Assembly (NCBI GenBank): GCA_038058335.1
Contig: JBBUBI010000070.1
Coordinates: 1 to 5,304, forward strand
DNA length: 5,304 bases
Source: JBBTVO01 sp038058335
GTDB lineage: Bacteria > Patescibacteriota > Microgenomatia > Levybacterales > UBA12049
Reading direction: 5' to 3'
Part shown: positions 4,067 to 5,304 of the stretch, in pieces
Numbering within the stretch: the first letter of the stretch is position 1
How the letters are laid out: every line of letters begins with the position of its first letter
Made by a program: the position numbers and the translations under genes
Notes under the pieces: generated by a model
Seen by the model: only the letters and a program-made list of their open reading frames with translations
Told to the model about the DNA's origin: nothing
Databases searched by the model: none

Positions 4067-5260
4067 TTAAGTTTTAAATTCTTCGATTTCTTCCAGTATT
4101 CCATCTGTTGTTCTCGAAACGAATATCTTGTGCCCAGGCAGTCTAAGCCAGTTTTGTATAAATTCACCGTGCTCATTCACAAATATACTTGCTAGCTCTT
4201 GGGATAATGTCATGGTGTCAGTGTCGATTAAAATTGTATTAGTAGAGGCAAATGATTTGCCATCTTGTCCGTGATTGTTTATAGATTGCTCTATAGGAAA
4301 TTCCGCTTGTTCGAGAGATGGTTGAAGGTCCGATAGGGAAAATTTCAGAGTACCCGAATCGTCTTTATACCTTGGGGCAAATACCTCGAATACTCTTCCC
4401 GGTTTATCTCCTGTTATTGGAAAACGTGCTTGAAAAGGGACTAGGCATGTAGATATGAATATAAGAGAAGGGTCTTGAATTTCAGACTCTACATAATTAT
4501 TGGGATAGGCCATACGAATCGATTTCATTCTTTCTGCGCCAAGTGCCATAAATTCCTGAAGGTTATCAGGAACCTGTCCTAATTGAATTGCAGGTATTCC
4601 TTGTTCGTATAATTCTGTAGCATTATATTCGCTTAATGAACTTAAGACACTCCCTCTTATAAAAATCTGTTTTACGAGATCTTCATCATGCTCAAATGAA
4701 GCAATCGGGTAAATTTTACCATTTCTATGATCTTGTGCTACAGCAAGAACGGGTTTTTTAGTTTTCCCCGCTATATGCATGGCAGATCTTACGGCCTGAA
4801 GTATTGGATCCGGATCATATACTCTCAAATCAACAAAATTATCAATTTTCCTACTGCCTTTTCCGTCTCTCCTATGACTTTCTTTTAAAGCTAGCCCTCC
4901 GCATCCTCTAGGCATTTGTCCTGAATTAATAGTGTCTCCATCAAAATGGCCAATTACGACTGCGGCCTCTGACATTAGGTTTTCCAATAGAAGATGTTTA
5001 GGATTAGGGGGCATACGTCCCGCTGCTATATAATTTACTACTATTTCCGTGTTAGGATCTGGTAAAATTATTCTTGAGTCACTGCATGCGAGTATCATTT
5101 TAAGCCGATGATTTTTTTTTGCGTTCTTCCATGTTTGTATCCTTTCAGCTGCTACAGATGACCGGTTGTCCTCCAAGAGGACTTCAGGGGTAATTTGAAA
5201 TCTCTCCTGTGCTAGAGGAGGCCTGTTTTCAAAAAAGCCTAATTCTTTTGTGTTTGCCAT
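4067..5260 (-). CDS. Divergent beta-carbonic-anhydrase-like protein with C-terminal extension
   Basis: A 397-residue soluble protein. Residues ~45-190 follow the beta-carbonic anhydrase pattern: MILACSDSR at 55-63 (zinc ligand Cys59 and the Asp61-Arg63 dyad), EIVVNYIAAG (72-81, cf. the 'FVVRNAG' strand), a helix, VVIGH with His105, CGG with Cys120, and VLAVAQDHRNGKIY (171-184, cf. the 'GALYDxxTG' strand). Known family members have His-x2-Cys; here fourteen residues separate His105 and Cys120, including FDGD, so zinc binding and CO2 hydration are uncertain. Residues ~190-397 are an extra domain I cannot identify, roughly doubling the usual ~200-220 residues. ATG 5260 is chosen because a strong promoter ends 11 bases before it; no Shine-Dalgarno is present. 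It is transcribed toward the tRNA locus. Carbonate chemistry is one possibility; a non-enzymatic or different metal role is another. Confidence 0.75.
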   Translation of the reverse strand: MANTKELGFFENRPPLAQERFQITPEVLLEDNRSSVAAERIQTWKNAKKNHRLKMILACSDSRIILPDPNTEIVVNYIAAGRMPPNPKHLLLENLMSEAAVVIGHFDGDTINSGQMPRGCGGLALKESHRRDGKGSRKIDNFVDLRVYDPDPILQAVRSAMHIAGKTKKPVLAVAQDHRNGKIYPIASFEHDEDLVKQIFIRGSVLSSLSEYNATELYEQGIPAIQLGQVPDNLQEFMALGAERMKSIRMAYPNNYVESEIQDPSLIFISTCLVPFQARFPITGDKPGRVFEVFAPRYKDDSGTLKFSLSDLQPSLEQAEFPIEQSINNHGQDGKSFASTNTILIDTDTMTLSQELASIFVNEHGEFIQNWLRLPGHKIFVSRTTDGILEEIEEFKT

Positions 5261-5271
5261 AATAGCCTATA

Positions 5272-5299
5272 ATTATATCAGCTTTTCTACATAAATCAA
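5272..5299 (-). promoter_or_regulatory. Promoter of the carbonic-anhydrase-like gene, near-leaderless
   Basis: Minus strand: TTGATT (5299-5294), a 16-base spacer, then perfect TATAAT (5277-5272). Only 11 bases separate the -10 from the ATG, so the transcript would start about 4-6 bases before the start codon. There is no room for a Shine-Dalgarno, which supports leaderless translation. Confidence 0.65.
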
Positions 5300-5304
5300 G
5301 CTTG

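Noticed and set aside
3912..4070. Plus-strand frame ending in a 'GFHGDPHFGKL' reading that recalls the HGDxHxxN loop of aminoglycoside-phosphotransferase-like kinases
   Set aside because: No start codon or upstream kinase sequence, it passes through element C and the tRNA remnant, the Asn of the motif is Lys, and the stop follows at once. Probably chance.
1..5304. CRISPR array, riboswitch, or recoded TGA
   Set aside because: No regular direct repeats with spacers and no recognised aptamer core; TGA at 3214-3216 works as a stop in an ATGA overlap, and neither long gene needs TGA read as an amino acid.

Overview
The window begins with the last ~49 bases of a 16S rRNA gene and looks like a small-genome, AT-rich bacterium of the Candidate Phyla Radiation (Patescibacteria), most likely Microgenomates-like. 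The grounds are the wording of the 16S tail, unrecognisable small membrane proteins, and short intergenic spaces. Assignment to the group is an inference. TGA acts as a stop codon at 3214-3216, so the code appears standard, not the TGA=Gly code of Gracilibacteria/SR1.

Layout. 1-49: 16S 3' end with an intact anti-Shine-Dalgarno. 51-332: a hairpin-rich spacer with no tRNA, closed by a strong intrinsic terminator (333-358). No 23S or 5S follows in the rest of the window. 397-2604: a 735-residue membrane-anchored protein with a propeller-like ectodomain and a six-cysteine segment. 2605-2790: two palindromic non-coding elements, a perfect 10-bp inverted repeat and a 97-bp imperfect palindrome. 2797-3700: an extended -10 promoter, tRNA-Cys(GCA), a hairpin element, and three overlapping small genes (76, 35 and 126 codons), apparently one transcription unit. 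The 35-codon middle gene is easily missed. 3730-3996: a minus-strand tRNA locus with an intact tRNA-Ile(GAU) between a 3' half-tRNA and a 5' half-tRNA, each half interrupted by a hairpin element. 4067-5260 (minus): a divergent beta-carbonic-anhydrase-like protein with its own near-leaderless promoter.

The most notable signal is a family of three short elements at 2948-2977, 3771-3801 and 3904-3943. Read on the appropriate strand, each is CTTG followed by a hairpin with an outer ~6-bp stem carrying an irregularity after the third pair, a 3x3 purine-rich internal loop (GAA/GAA or a close variant), and an inner stem with a T-rich loop. All three sit at tRNA genes: at the 3' end of tRNA-Cys, in the anticodon loop of a tRNA-Ile-like remnant, and in the D-loop of another remnant. 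A tetranucleotide at the foot of a hairpin is the architecture of REP elements moved by RAYT (Y1/HUH) transposases. I infer a CTTG-type REP-like family that enters the loops of tRNA genes. No transposase is encoded in this window.

None of the five protein genes has a convincing Shine-Dalgarno upstream of its start. The carbonic-anhydrase-like gene and possibly the first gene look leaderless, and the middle and last small genes appear translationally coupled. Functions of the small operon and of the large membrane protein are unknown.
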